64,000 bases of DNA from F1-120-MAGs238 sp964484185 (GTDB lineage Bacteria > Planctomycetota > Phycisphaerae > Phycisphaerales > UBA1924), in NCBI GenBank assembly GCA_964484185.1, contig CAZAEQ010000015.1, positions 26,362 to 90,361 on the forward strand, read 5' to 3'. Under the pieces are notes generated by a model. That model was given only the letters and a program-made list of their open reading frames with translations. It was not told the DNA's origin and did no database searches. Every line of letters begins with the position of its first letter. Within the stretch, counting starts at the first letter, position 1. Below, piece after piece: positions 35,498 through 45,125 of the stretch. Made by a program: the position numbers and the translations under genes.

Positions 35498-37687
35498 ATG
35501 ACGACACTAGCGCGTATCAACAATGGCACTCACGCACACTCTGACCATGGAACTCGTATGCAACAATCTGATGCCCGCATCGAAAATTTCTATGGATCTG
35601 ATGTCTTCTCCCTCCGCGTCATGCAGCAGCGCCTCCCCAAGGACGTCTTCAAGCGCCTTCAGAGGACCATCGTCCACGGCGACACGCTTGACCCAGCGCT
35701 CGCCGATGTCGTCTCCTCGGCAATGAAAGATTGGGCCATCGAACACGGCGCAACTCACTACACCCACTGGTTCCAGCCCCTCACCGGTCTCACCGCCGAA
35801 AAGCACGATGCCTTCATCGTTCCCGATGGCTCCGGCGGCGTACTTTCCGAATTCTCCGGCGGCGCACTCGTCCAGGGCGAGCCCGATGCATCCAGCTTCC
35901 CAAGTGGCGGCATTCGCGCAACCTTCGAAGCCCGCGGCTACACCGCATGGGATTGCACCTCCCCCGTCTTCCTTAACCGCAACGCCGGCGCGGTCACGCT
36001 CTGCATCCCCACCGTCTTCGTCTCCTGGACCGGCGAAGCGCTCGATCACAAGACCCCACTGCTCCGCTCCATGGATGCAGTGTCCGAGCAAGCCATCCGC
36101 ATGCTCAAGATTTTCGGCGCAGCTGATGGCGTCACCCGCGTCGCATCAACCGCCGGCCCCGAGCAGGAGTACTTCCTGATCGACCGCGAATACTTCTACA
36201 AGCGTCCCGACCTGGTCGCCTGCGAACGCACGCTCTTCGGCGCACGCCCGCCAAAGGGTCAGCAGCTTGAAGATCACTACTTCGGCTCGATCCCCACTCG
36301 CGCCATGGCCTTCATGAGCGAAGTGGAACGCGAGTTGTATCGACTTGGCGTTCCCGTCAAGACGCGTCACAACGAAGTAGCCCCGGGTCAGTTCGAACTC
36401 GCCCCCATCTTTGAAACCGCCAACATCGCCAGCGACCACCAGTTGCTCGTCATGGAAGCTCTCAAGCGCGTTGCTCCGCGTCACGGTCTCATGTGCCTCA
36501 TGCATGAGAAACCGTTCGCCGGAATCAACGGCTCAGGCAAGCACGTCAACTGGTCGCTCGCGACCAACACCGGCCTCAACCTGCTTGACCCTCGCGCTGA
36601 CACCCACACCAATCTCCAGTTCCTCACCGTCCTCTGCGCAGTCATCCGCGCAGTCGACCTCCACGCTGATCTTCTCCGTGCCTGCGTCGCGAGCGCTTCA
36701 AACGACCATCGCCTGGGCGCAAACGAAGCTCCACCCGCGATCATGTCCATCTTCCTGGGTGACATGCTCGCCGACATCGTCAATCAGCTGGAAAAGGGAA
36801 CGCCCAAATCCACCATCAAGGGCGGCAAGCTCGACCTTGGCTCACGCTCGCTCCCCATGATCCCCCGCGACACTGGCGACCGCAACCGCACCTCACCGTT
36901 CGCCTTCACCGGCAACAAGTTTGAGTTCCGCGCTGTGGGCTCCAGCCAGGCCGTCGCATGGCCCATCACCGTCCTCAACACCATCGTGGCCGAGAGCCTC
37001 GACTACATCTGCACCTCGCTCGAGAAGAGCCTGGGCAAAGAGCCTTCCGACCTCAAGACTCAGCAGACCGTTCGCGCCCTGCTCCAGAAGATCATCAAAC
37101 AGCACAAGCGAGTGCTCTTTAACGGCGATGGCTACGACAAGGCTTGGCACGAAGAAGCAGAGAAGAAGCGTGGGCTTCTCAACCTCCGCTCCTCCGTCGA
37201 TGCGCTCCAGCATGTGGCCTCCAAAACCAACGCCGACATGTTCAAGAAGTTCAAAGTCTTGAGCAAGGTCGAGCTCGACAGCCGCGAACACATCTACATC
37301 GAGAAGTACATCAAGCAGGTCACGATCGAGGCCGAAACCGCCACGCTTATGGCCCGCACTTCAATCCTTCCCGCATGCGTCGAGCACCAGCGCTGTCTTG
37401 CCGAAGCAGTTGCCGCTACCGAAGCAGCCGATGTCGAACCCGGCGATCTCCGCCAAGCCCTCATCGACTTCGCCGACATGGTGTCAACCTTCCGCGCTGC
37501 ACTGGTAAGCCTCGAGAGCGCTTGCGACTTCGAAAGCCACAGCCCACTCGCGCACGCCAAGCACATCCACTCCAAGGTCCTCCCGGCAATGGCTGAACTT
37601 CGTAAGCACGCCGATGCCCTCGAGGGTCACGTCGCCGCCGACCTCTGGCCGCTGCCTACTTATCGCGAAATGCTTTCGATGAAGTGA
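35498..37687 (+). CDS. glnN: Glutamine synthetase type III
   Basis: Makes glutamine from glutamate and ammonia with ATP. The type III form is recognised by its size (729 residues against about 450 for type I) and by 'THYTHWFQPLTGLTAEKHDA', 'GPEQEYFLID', 'KTRHNEVAPGQFELAPIFE' and 'INGSGKHVNWSLAT'. The ATG at 35498 is fixed by AAGGG 7 bases upstream; an in-frame GTG at 35471 would add nine residues lying inside the leader hairpin. A good terminator follows the stop codon. It stands alone after a structured leader. Confidence 0.95.
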   Translation: MTTLARINNGTHAHSDHGTRMQQSDARIENFYGSDVFSLRVMQQRLPKDVFKRLQRTIVHGDTLDPALADVVSSAMKDWAIEHGATHYTHWFQPLTGLTAEKHDAFIVPDGSGGVLSEFSGGALVQGEPDASSFPSGGIRATFEARGYTAWDCTSPVFLNRNAGAVTLCIPTVFVSWTGEALDHKTPLLRSMDAVSEQAIRMLKIFGAADGVTRVASTAGPEQEYFLIDREYFYKRPDLVACERTLFGARPPKGQQLEDHYFGSIPTRAMAFMSEVERELYRLGVPVKTRHNEVAPGQFELAPIFETANIASDHQLLVMEALKRVAPRHGLMCLMHEKPFAGINGSGKHVNWSLATNTGLNLLDPRADTHTNLQFLTVLCAVIRAVDLHADLLRACVASASNDHRLGANEAPPAIMSIFLGDMLADIVNQLEKGTPKSTIKGGKLDLGSRSLPMIPRDTGDRNRTSPFAFTGNKFEFRAVGSSQAVAWPITVLNTIVAESLDYICTSLEKSLGKEPSDLKTQQTVRALLQKIIKQHKRVLFNGDGYDKAWHEEAEKKRGLLNLRSSVDALQHVASKTNADMFKKFKVLSKVELDSREHIYIEKYIKQVTIEAETATLMARTSILPACVEHQRCLAEAVAATEAADVEPGDLRQALIDFADMVSTFRAALVSLESACDFESHSPLAHAKHIHSKVLPAMAELRKHADALEGHVAADLWPLPTYREMLSMK

Positions 37688-37708
37688 GTGTCCTCCCGCT
37701 ACCACCCA

Positions 37709-37742
37709 CCGCCCGGCAGAAATGTCGGGCGGTTTTCTTTTT
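37709..37742 (+). terminator. Rho-independent terminator of glnN
   Basis: CCGCCCG at 37709-37715 pairs with CGGGCGG at 37726-37732 across a 10-base loop, followed by TTTTCTTTTT. It begins 22 bases after the glutamine synthetase stop codon. Confidence 0.88.
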
Positions 37743-37768
37743 CACCCGCACCCTCACTATCATCACAC

Positions 37769-37942
37769 ATGGCAAAGAAACCCAAACCCGACAAATCAAA
37801 AGCCAAGTACCAGCTTCCTCCAAAACAAGTTCTCCCCGGCGACCTGGGCCCCCAAAAAGGCCCGCCAACCTTCGATTCCTACAGCGGCAGCGGCAAGATG
37901 CGCCGCCAAGGCGGCAGCGGTCAAGCCAAACGCGGCGGGTAA
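37769..37942 (+). CDS. Small basic hypothetical protein
   Basis: 57 residues, Lys-, Pro- and Gly-rich ('MAKKPKPDKSKAKYQL' ... 'GSGKMRRQGGSGQAKRGG'). No membrane segment and no recognised family. The ATG at 37769 follows the glnN terminator by 27 bases. Coding is plausible from its charged, even composition, but not proven. Confidence 0.5.
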   Translation: MAKKPKPDKSKAKYQLPPKQVLPGDLGPQKGPPTFDSYSGSGKMRRQGGSGQAKRGG

Positions 37943-38044
37943 CCAAACGCGGCGGGGCCGACCTACACGCTTCCTCTCACAGCTCCACACCCAATCTCAT
38001 GACCCTCCGCTTCCTTCGCCCTCAACAAGGGCGCGCGGATGTAG

Positions 38045-38088
38045 CTACGGGTGAAGCGATGCCGCTATGGGCATCGCGCAAGCCGTAG
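38045..38088. other. Two-tier perfect hairpin in intergenic DNA
   Basis: The inner stem GCGATGCC (38056-38063) pairs with GGCATCGC (38070-38077) round a 6-base loop. The outer stem CTACGG (38045-38050) pairs with CCGTAG (38083-38088), with symmetrical 5-base internal loops. The whole lies in the 385-base gap between 37943 and 38327, which otherwise holds only the palindrome at 38234. It could be an RNA or a dispersed repeat; no poly-T follows, so a terminator is unlikely. Confidence 0.55.
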
Positions 38089-38233
38089 TAGTATCTCCTT
38101 CCCAAAACCACCCCGGACGGGGCGGAAGAAACTCCCAAATTGCCCCTTTGACGCACACCCAGCGCTCAATCCCATCAGTTTTACTCAAAAGCAAAACGTC
38201 ATTTTTCAGATTTATTCATATCAAAAACCCAGC

Positions 38234-38258
38234 CAGACTGACACCTGGTGTCAGTCTG
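38234..38258. repeat. Perfect 25-bp palindrome
   Basis: CAGACTGACACC and its exact reverse complement flank a single T. It lies 70 bases upstream of the ATG of the hypothetical gene at 38328. It could be an operator or a dispersed palindromic repeat; only one copy is in this window. Confidence 0.75.
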
Positions 38259-38327
38259 AGGCCCAAATGTGTGTTTTCGAAAAAAGATTGACTTGCCAAG
38301 CCTTTGACAATCCTCTATCTTCAGGTC

Positions 38328-38972
38328 ATGAAAAACACACTCAACCAGTCAATCGCCGTCTCGAACTCAATCCCAGCAACAATCTCAAGCCAACACGCCT
38401 GTTACCTCCTTTTCTTCCTCGATAACCGCTGCGAAATCGCCGCCCTGAAGAAGCAGTTCGCCTTGACGCCCCTGCAAGTCGTCGAATTCCTCACCTCCAA
38501 ATCCGTCCGCGCTGCCATCGAAGAAATGCACGAAACCATCCGTGCCTCCCTCGCCGTTCAAGCCCTCAAAGCCCGCGATTTCGCGATGGACAAGCTCAAA
38601 ATCGTCTGCACCGACCTCATCCGTCAAACCACTATCACCGCTGGCACCCCAATCAACGAATCCGCCCACGCCAAAGCCATCAACCACCTCCGACTCGCCA
38701 CTTCTCAACTCGGCCGTTTCGCCGCCGCCGCTATCGCGCCGCCCAGCGCTCCTCGCAAAAGCAACATCAAGAGCGATCCGACCTGCCCGCCAATCACCGT
38801 GGACTCCGCATCGACCATCAACCTCCAGGCCGCCTTACACCACACCTGCGGAACCAGTACTGGTTTGAGCAACACTGCAACCCACAACCGGCCCCAGTCC
38901 TCCAAAGATACCCAAGCTTTCTCCGAACCCGCCGCGGTAAACGCAGCCTTCGCCTGCCATGAATCAAGTTAA
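38328..38972 (+). CDS. Hypothetical protein with helical N-terminal domain
   Basis: 214 residues. The first 140 are helical ('LTPLQVVEFLTSKSVRAAIE' onward to 'LATSQLGRFAAAA') and recall a small DNA-binding or terminase-small-subunit fold. The last 80 are Pro/Ser/Thr-rich and look disordered. No family is recognised with certainty. ATG 38328 has AGG 3-5 bases upstream. The palindrome at 38234 and the hairpin at 38045 lie upstream. Confidence 0.6.
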   Translation: MKNTLNQSIAVSNSIPATISSQHACYLLFFLDNRCEIAALKKQFALTPLQVVEFLTSKSVRAAIEEMHETIRASLAVQALKARDFAMDKLKIVCTDLIRQTTITAGTPINESAHAKAINHLRLATSQLGRFAAAAIAPPSAPRKSNIKSDPTCPPITVDSASTINLQAALHHTCGTSTGLSNTATHNRPQSSKDTQAFSEPAAVNAAFACHESS

Positions 38973-39117
38973 CCTGTGTTTTCAGCAGCTCCTGACTCGC
39001 GGAAGCACCATAGAACAATCTTAAAAAACTTCATCGTGCGAGCAATAACTTGGTAAACTGCTCGTTCCGCTCCGTAACGGCGCTCGCCGTGTGGGGCTAC
39101 GCAATAGGAGATCACGT

Positions 39118-39474
39118 ATGAATCGCAGAGGTTTCTTCGCAGCGTTGTCTGTCCTTCTTGTCGCCTTTATGGCGATGTGGTCTTCTCCTGCACAGGCTGG
39201 TCCCCGCCCATCGTCCGGCGCGATCAAAGGCGTCGTTTACAACATGCAGCGTCAGACTGTTGCAGGCGCACGCGTTGCCGTGATCGACTCGGCTGGTCGC
39301 ACTGTTGCCGGAATGTCCTCAGGCCGCGGCGGAGAATTCGGCTTCCGCGACCTCCGTCCGGGAAACTACATCGTTACCGCTGCCGCAGCCAGCGGCGGCC
39401 GCATCTTGCAAGGTCGCGCAGCAGTTGTCGTTGCGGATGGTCAAATCACCAACGTCCGCATCGTCGTCCAGTAA
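39118..39474 (+). CDS. Secreted carboxypeptidase-regulatory-like (beta-sandwich) protein
   Basis: A signal peptide (MNRRGFFAALSVLLVAFMAM, cut after PAQA) precedes one beta-sandwich domain: 'GAIKGVVYNMQRQTVAGARV' then 'GEFGFRDLRPGNYIVTA'. Such domains are accessory adhesion or transport folds without catalysis. 118 residues. The ATG is set by GGAG 7 bases upstream (39107-39110). No neighbour suggests a pathway. Confidence 0.85.
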   Translation: MNRRGFFAALSVLLVAFMAMWSSPAQAGPRPSSGAIKGVVYNMQRQTVAGARVAVIDSAGRTVAGMSSGRGGEFGFRDLRPGNYIVTAAAASGGRILQGRAAVVVADGQITNVRIVVQ

Positions 39475-39544
39475 AACTCCCGAAGTCCATTTGTTCAGCC
39501 GTGCCCCTCGCCGCCTCCTCCAGGTGAAGATGAGCACGGTTGTT

Positions 39545-39988
39545 TTATTTCCGCTCTTTGCTGTCAACCCACGCCCGAACCTCTGAAACCTGAACATCCT
39601 GATCCCATGCAACCGCCAGGTCATTCACCCGCACAATGGCCCCGCACTCTGGACATTCAATCTCCAGCTCATTATTTCCATCTCGCACGACCTGCTCAAT
39701 CCCTCGAAGGTCATACGTGCAAAACGGGCAAAGCAGATTGTCCGCGGCCATCGCCCGTCGAAATGCATCTCGGCGCCTGCGAACAACATTCAGCGTCACG
39801 ACGATCTGGAGCACTGCAAGTCCCAGAACACCCCATACCAGGACTGTCGAAATGCTGTTGAGCGGTCGCCATCGCTGGAATAAATACATTCCAACCACGA
39901 TCCCAAGCATAATAATGACCGGTGTCCGCGAGAGCTCGCACCGTTCTCGAAACAAGCTCTTTGTCGCCTCCCGCTTAGACCACTTCAT
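39545..39988 (-). CDS. Membrane protein with C-terminal zinc ribbon
   Basis: 147 residues: a basic N-terminus, two membrane helices ('TPVIIMLGIVVGMYLF' and 'VLVWGVLGLAVLQIVVTL'), and a cytoplasmic ribbon with 'LCPFCTYDLRG' and 'ECPECGAIV'. It starts within the last codons of the paralogue at 39985 (ATGA overlap), so translation is coupled. Function unknown. Confidence 0.78.
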   Translation of the reverse strand: MKWSKREATKSLFRERCELSRTPVIIMLGIVVGMYLFQRWRPLNSISTVLVWGVLGLAVLQIVVTLNVVRRRRDAFRRAMAADNLLCPFCTYDLRGIEQVVRDGNNELEIECPECGAIVRVNDLAVAWDQDVQVSEVRAWVDSKERK

Positions 39989-40488
39989 GTGTCCCACACA
40001 CCAAGCAGGTCCGGCACCGAATGCCTGCATTCACACTTGGGACAGGCTACCACATCAAATTCTTGAGCTTCCCATGGAGGCAGAACCGTTCGGTGTGTCC
40101 CTTGCACTCTGCAACCGCGCAGGTCTTGACCGCAATTGTGACACATCAGATAGTTGCTGTTTCGAGCAATCCGTCGCCAGGATTTCCATCGCTCATAAAG
40201 ATGCCAGCGACTCAGCAGCCAGATTGCAACCAGGCTCAGGCCAACCCAGCCGGCAATCTCAAGAACGATGCTCGGTTCCTTCTGCATCGATTCGAAGACT
40301 TGGCGAACGATCATGAACACGATGAACGCCAGCATCACGACGCTGCCGCGTACCTGCATTCGATCTTTCAGACCGGGAGAAACGCGTGGCACATCAATAA
40401 TCGGTGCTGCCACTTTTGGATCAGTGCTCAGCGGCTCAGATTTGAAGCTGATTCCCGGTATCGCAAAATATGACCAACGAATTCCCAC
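39985..40488 (-). CDS. Membrane protein with C-terminal zinc ribbon, paralogue of its neighbour
   Basis: 167 residues with two membrane helices ('GSVVMLAFIVFMIVRQVF' and 'IAGWVGLSLVAIWLLSRW') and a ribbon 'LMCHNCGQDLRGCRV' plus 'VACPKCECRHS'. It has the same order of parts as the protein at 39545, with which it shares a 4-base overlap. It is divergent from the helicase gene, 125 bases away. Confidence 0.78.
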   Translation of the reverse strand: MGIRWSYFAIPGISFKSEPLSTDPKVAAPIIDVPRVSPGLKDRMQVRGSVVMLAFIVFMIVRQVFESMQKEPSIVLEIAGWVGLSLVAIWLLSRWHLYERWKSWRRIARNSNYLMCHNCGQDLRGCRVQGTHRTVLPPWEAQEFDVVACPKCECRHSVPDLLGVWDT

Positions 40489-40613
40489 GCCTCTATTCTA
40501 TCATGCCAGAATGGACCTTTGACAGGACTCTCGTTCCTGCTATATTCCCCTGTGAATTCGATGATCTACTCTCCAAATCCCTGAATCCTGACGCCAGTCC
40601 TTGAATCGCCCAC

Positions 40614-43600
40614 ATGACCCAACCAACCCACAATTCCCGTGTCCTTCAGTCGATGCTCGATCGCCTCTTTTCCGCAATCATGACAGGCCCCGGCATGAAC
40701 TGCCGCCCGCATAACAGCCGCCAGCGCATCGATCTGGACGCACTCAAAAACCTCAAGAGCGTTGCACCTGCTCAAGTGCTTAGACAACTCCTCTCCGAAT
40801 CTGCAACAGCTTCGATTGAGTCATCTATCACTGCTCCAAAATCAGTTCAGGCCAAAGCCGCCCGGCGCTTTGGCGGCACGAAACTTCCAACCTCAGACAG
40901 CACCGATCCAATAGCTCCCGAATCTGATGCTGAAAAGAAAGCAAGAGACGAATGGAACAGTCAGCAATCCGTCCTTCAAAAACTTCGACTCATCGCCGAT
41001 GAAGCACAGACCTACGAAAACGACACCGGCGTCGATGTCCTGCACCTGGGCTTCCCACTCCTCTCAATTCCGCCCGGTGTCCCCGGCCCCGATGGCCAGC
41101 CTTCCACACGCCGCGTCCTCGCCCCCGTCTGTTTCATGCCGATCTCAATTGCCATCAAGTCCGGCGGCAAAGCAACCCTCGAACTCTCCTGCACCAACGA
41201 CGACATAGACCGCGTCCAACCCAATCAGTCACTCCTCGCCTGGGCCGAACAGGCGAGCGGCAAGCGGCCTGAAGCAACCTTTACTGATGATGATGGCTCG
41301 AATCCGTGGCGCGAAGTCTGCGAACTTGTCAAGGTCATTGCCGCCGCCGCAAAAGTTCCAGTGCCGCCACTCTTTGAACTGCCCGCGATCCCGGAGGACT
41401 TCCAACTTCAATCCACGCCGCGGACTGATGACCTTCCAGAAACTCCTGCATTTATCACCAGTGCGGTGTTGGGCCTCTTCCCAGTCTCAAATCAAAGTCT
41501 CCTGCGCGACACGCGCGAAATGATGCTGCAGCCAGAGTTGCAGGGCCCAGTTCAGAGTTTCATCAAACACGACACTGCCGGAATTACTGAGCCCCCACCT
41601 CCGACCCCGGAACGACTCGTCGCCGCCTGTGACCCATGCCAATCTCGCGCAGTTGATCTCGCCAGAACCTCGCCAGTCCTGGTTGTTCACGGTCCACCCG
41701 GCACCGGCAAATCGCAGACCATTACCAACATCATCGGCGACCACCTCTCCCGCGGCGAACGTGTCCTCTTTGTCTGCGACAAACGCACCGCCATCGATGT
41801 CGTTGCCAATCGTCTCGAAGCACTTGGCCTTGGCTCTTTATGTGCAGTAGTTCATGATCCGCAGCGCGATCAAAAGCCGCTGTATATGTCCATTCGATCC
41901 CAACTCGATGGACTCACGGAAACTACGACGAGACCCGCCGCGGAAAAGGAACTGGCTCGCATTGATGCCGAGCTCTCGACACTGCTTTCTGAACTAAGCG
42001 AATACCACCGCGGCCTGATGCTGATCCCTTCGGGCAAGGACATTTCACTCAGCGAACTCATTGGCCGCTGGCTCACAATCCGCGGCCCGGCAACACAATC
42101 CATCAAGCTCGATGACGCACCACTGCACCAGGTCTCGCAAGCCGAATGTGATCGGTGCACTGTACAGCTACGCGAAACATTCGACCGCGCAGCCGCCATC
42201 GATTACCCCGCCAATCCATGGCGAACCGCAACCAGTTCAACGCTCGATGCGTTTATGTCGGTCCCAATCAACAAGCATCGCGAAGCTCTGAATACGTGTT
42301 GTACCGCCGCTGGGGCCGCTGATGCCGAAGCGCCTGCGATCTCGATTCCTGCAATGGCCGATCTACCTTTGAGCGATCAGGCTGCCGCGCGTTCGCGGCT
42401 GGCCGCGACTCTCAAATCTGTTCTGGCAACCTGCGATCTGCAGTCGCGAACGTTTTGGTCCGCCGCACTGCCCGAAGCGATCGGCGCTGCACATGCGGCA
42501 CTCAAAGCTGCCGAACCACATTGCCCCCACATTGCATCGCTGCAAGTTGATCCGCAAATATTCTCAACCCTCCAAGCTTCCCGCCTTGCGCTCCCGATCC
42601 TTGCTCAGCAAATACTCGCGCTTGAGCAGTACCTGCCGACCTCTACCGCCTGGTGGGGATTCCTGGCATTTGGCAAAAAGGCCGCCGCGACAAACGTGCT
42701 TTCGCCGCTGGGGCTATCGCTTTCGACCGCGAACGCGACCACCGCCCTCAACCACCTTCGCGCGTTCCGGGCCGCCGCCATACTCGATGATGCGGTGTCG
42801 CGCGCGGTTGGCAAGCCGCACAGTTCGTCAGAGCCATCGCAGGCTCTCGCTGCTTTCACCGCACATTTCAAAGTCGTTGGACTGTTGCATCAATCAGCAA
42901 CTCCAGCATTGTCGATGTGCTGGAATATCCTGCAACACGAGATCGCAGGCCGCCATACTGGCACTTTGCAGCAATCTTCGCAGCACCTGCATGCACTGGT
43001 TGCGCTGCAGACCGCACTGCAGACATCGAAGCTCTTCAGCCCAGCGTGGATTTCCCAATCACTGGTCGCGGCCTCTGCTGAACGAGTTGCCAAGTCCACA
43101 CTCGACGGCCTTCGAGATACGTTTGAATCACTCGATGACTGCCTTCGCATTTCCGATTCGCTCGCAACGCTTCCATCAGGAATCGCCGGGTCTGCCAAGC
43201 ACTTGCTCGAAGCCGGCACTCCGACACCAGTTGCCATGAAATGGCTCCAGCTTGGTGTCCTCGCGGGCGAAATTGCACGCAGGCTCGATGCGGCACCAAA
43301 GCTCAAGACAGTGGACAGCCGCCGGATTGACACGATCTTTGCTCGAGTACGCGAACTTGATGCCGCCAAGCGAGATCTCTGCCGCGACCTTGTCATTCAT
43401 CTCTGGACCTCGCGCTGCCGCGAACGGTTGCTGGCGGCGACTGGCTCGCGCCTGAATTCCGATGGAGCAGCTGTCAAACAACGGCTGTTTGTCAAGGGCA
43501 CAAAAGCCCTGCGTCTGCGGCAAGTCATCGCGATGGGTTCCCAGGCCTCCGGCGGCGATCCGCTCATGGACCTGCGCCCGGTCTGGATGGCCAGCCCTGA

Positions 43601-44978
43601 AACTGTGGCGCAGCTCTTTCCACGCACACCCCTGTTTGATGCGGTTATCTTCGATGAGGCCTCGCAGGTGCGGCTTGAGGAAGCACTCCCCGTCCTCACC
43701 CGCGGCAAGCGGATCATCATTGCGGGCGATCCCAAGCAGTTGCCGCCGACTCGCTTCTTTGAATCCACCATCGCAGAAACGCAATCCGAGACGGCAGAAA
43801 ACGATGCCGAACTCTTTGAGCAGGTGCAGGCTGATACCGAAGACCTGCTGTCTGCTGCACTGTCGATGAATGTGCAGCAGTCGTATCTGGATGTGCACTA
43901 TCGCAGCAAGTCTGGCGACTTGATCGAGTTCTCGAATCACTACTTCTATTCCTCGCGGTTGCAGGCAATTCCGGGCCATCCAAGCCGAAAGACAATCCTG
44001 CCGCCATTGAAGTTGGTTCCGGTGGAGGGCGTGTACGAAGATCGCACCAACGAGATCGAAGCACAGGCAGTGGTCGCCCTGGTCAAAGACCTTCTGGACA
44101 AGCCTGAGCCTCCAAGCATCGGCATCGGATGTTTTAATATTACACAACGTGATCTTATTACCGAGCTGCTCGATGAAGCCGCTTCTGAGAACAAAGCTTT
44201 CGGCGCCAAGCTGGCCGATGCCCGGAGCCGCCGCAGTAGCAAGTCTTTCGAAGGGCTCTTTGTCAAGAACCTGGAAAACGTCCAGGGCGATGAACGCGAC
44301 CACATCATCATCTCGACGACGTACGGCCCCGACCCCAGCGGCAAGTTCTACCGCCGTTTCGGCCCGCTCGCCCAACCCGGCGGCGGCCGCCGCTTGAATG
44401 TGCTCGTCACACGTGCCCGTCAGGAAGTCCACGTCATTACCTCAATCCCCGCATCCGCATACCGCTCTCTGCCACCAGTTCCAGAAGGAACAACTCCGGG
44501 CGGAGCATGGTTGCTGTTCTCATATCTCAAGTTCGCCGAAGATCTCGCGCTTGCGTACGAACACTCTGATGCCCTCGAAGAAGAAACCAAATCTGAAGAA
44601 CTGGTCACACGCCACGCTTCGACCTCTCCCTCTGCACTTCCCGAAGCTCTCGCACTTCACTTGGCCGAACAATCCAAACTCTCATCCACCGTCTATTGGG
44701 GCAACGAAGGTTTCAGGATCGACATCGCAACACCCAGCCCCGATGGCGGCAGCCCAAACCCACTGGGAATCCTCGCCGACTTCTCTCGATTCTCGCTCGC
44801 GGGCGATCCGGTGAAGTGGGACATCTTCAGAACCGACATCTTGACGCAGCTTGGCTGGCAGATTCAGCGTGTCTGGTCACCCTCGTTGGTCCGCGATCCG
44901 GATGGGACTTTGACGCTGCTAACTCAAAAAGCCCGTCCTGGGACAAACAAATCGACCAACCCGGCCCCGCCGGTTTGA
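40614..44978 (+). CDS. Large SF1 helicase with DUF4011-like start and Vsr-like C-terminus
   Basis: 1,454 residues. Residues about 120-220 resemble the DUF4011 region ('DEAQTYENDTGVDVLHLGF'). Walker A 'VVHGPPGTGKSQTIT' lies near 359, Walker B 'FDEASQVRLEEALPVL' near 1012, followed by 'GDPKQLPPTRFFE' and the helicase end 'VQGDERDHIIISTTYG' and 'RLNVLVTRARQEVHVI'. About 650 residues separate the Walker motifs. The last 100 residues ('GFRIDIATPSP', 'RTDILTQLGWQIQRVWSP') match the Vsr/DUF559-like nuclease usually fused to such helicases; the Asp of 'IDIA' is kept, but the usual 'GIECDG' reads 'GILADF'. Proteins of this plan occur in predicted phage-defence loci, so that role is an inference. tRNA-Ser follows after 55 bases. 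Confidence 0.88.
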   Translation: MTQPTHNSRVLQSMLDRLFSAIMTGPGMNCRPHNSRQRIDLDALKNLKSVAPAQVLRQLLSESATASIESSITAPKSVQAKAARRFGGTKLPTSDSTDPIAPESDAEKKARDEWNSQQSVLQKLRLIADEAQTYENDTGVDVLHLGFPLLSIPPGVPGPDGQPSTRRVLAPVCFMPISIAIKSGGKATLELSCTNDDIDRVQPNQSLLAWAEQASGKRPEATFTDDDGSNPWREVCELVKVIAAAAKVPVPPLFELPAIPEDFQLQSTPRTDDLPETPAFITSAVLGLFPVSNQSLLRDTREMMLQPELQGPVQSFIKHDTAGITEPPPPTPERLVAACDPCQSRAVDLARTSPVLVVHGPPGTGKSQTITNIIGDHLSRGERVLFVCDKRTAIDVVANRLEALGLGSLCAVVHDPQRDQKPLYMSIRSQLDGLTETTTRPAAEKELARIDAELSTLLSELSEYHRGLMLIPSGKDISLSELIGRWLTIRGPATQSIKLDDAPLHQVSQAECDRCTVQLRETFDRAAAIDYPANPWRTATSSTLDAFMSVPINKHREALNTCCTAAGAADAEAPAISIPAMADLPLSDQAAARSRLAATLKSVLATCDLQSRTFWSAALPEAIGAAHAALKAAEPHCPHIASLQVDPQIFSTLQASRLALPILAQQILALEQYLPTSTAWWGFLAFGKKAAATNVLSPLGLSLSTANATTALNHLRAFRAAAILDDAVSRAVGKPHSSSEPSQALAAFTAHFKVVGLLHQSATPALSMCWNILQHEIAGRHTGTLQQSSQHLHALVALQTALQTSKLFSPAWISQSLVAASAERVAKSTLDGLRDTFESLDDCLRISDSLATLPSGIAGSAKHLLEAGTPTPVAMKWLQLGVLAGEIARRLDAAPKLKTVDSRRIDTIFARVRELDAAKRDLCRDLVIHLWTSRCRERLLAATGSRLNSDGAAVKQRLFVKGTKALRLRQVIAMGSQASGGDPLMDLRPVWMASPETVAQLFPRTPLFDAVIFDEASQVRLEEALPVLTRGKRIIIAGDPKQLPPTRFFESTIAETQSETAENDAELFEQVQADTEDLLSAALSMNVQQSYLDVHYRSKSGDLIEFSNHYFYSSRLQAIPGHPSRKTILPPLKLVPVEGVYEDRTNEIEAQAVVALVKDLLDKPEPPSIGIGCFNITQRDLITELLDEAASENKAFGAKLADARSRRSSKSFEGLFVKNLENVQGDERDHIIISTTYGPDPSGKFYRRFGPLAQPGGGRRLNVLVTRARQEVHVITSIPASAYRSLPPVPEGTTPGGAWLLFSYLKFAEDLALAYEHSDALEEETKSEELVTRHASTSPSALPEALALHLAEQSKLSSTVYWGNEGFRIDIATPSPDGGSPNPLGILADFSRFSLAGDPVKWDIFRTDILTQLGWQIQRVWSPSLVRDPDGTLTLLTQKARPGTNKSTNPAPPV

Positions 44979-45033
44979 TATCCCGAGCCCAGCCGGACTA
45001 TCCTTGCCGCCGACATTCAAAGATGTTTACGCG

Positions 45034-45124
45034 GGAGAGGTGGCCGAGCGGCTGAAGGCGGCGGTTTGCTAAACCGTTATACTGGTTTAGGCCGGTATCG
45101 GGGGTTCGAATCCCCCCCTCTCCG
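45034..45124 (+). tRNA. tRNA-Ser (anticodon GCU)
   Basis: A 91-base class II tRNA. The acceptor GGAGAGG (45034-45040) pairs with CCTCTCC (45117-45123), with G-73 at 45124. The D-arm TGGCCGAGCGG..., the anticodon loop TTGCTAA with GCT, a long variable arm, and the T arm GGGGGTTCGAATCCCCC (45100-45116) are all present. The discriminator G and the long variable arm fit serine. CCA is not encoded. Confidence 0.96.
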
Positions 45125-45125
45125 C

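Noticed and set aside
43176..44432. 418-residue minus-strand frame opposite the helicase
   Set aside because: Covers conserved helicase motifs on the other strand; composition of a shadow frame.
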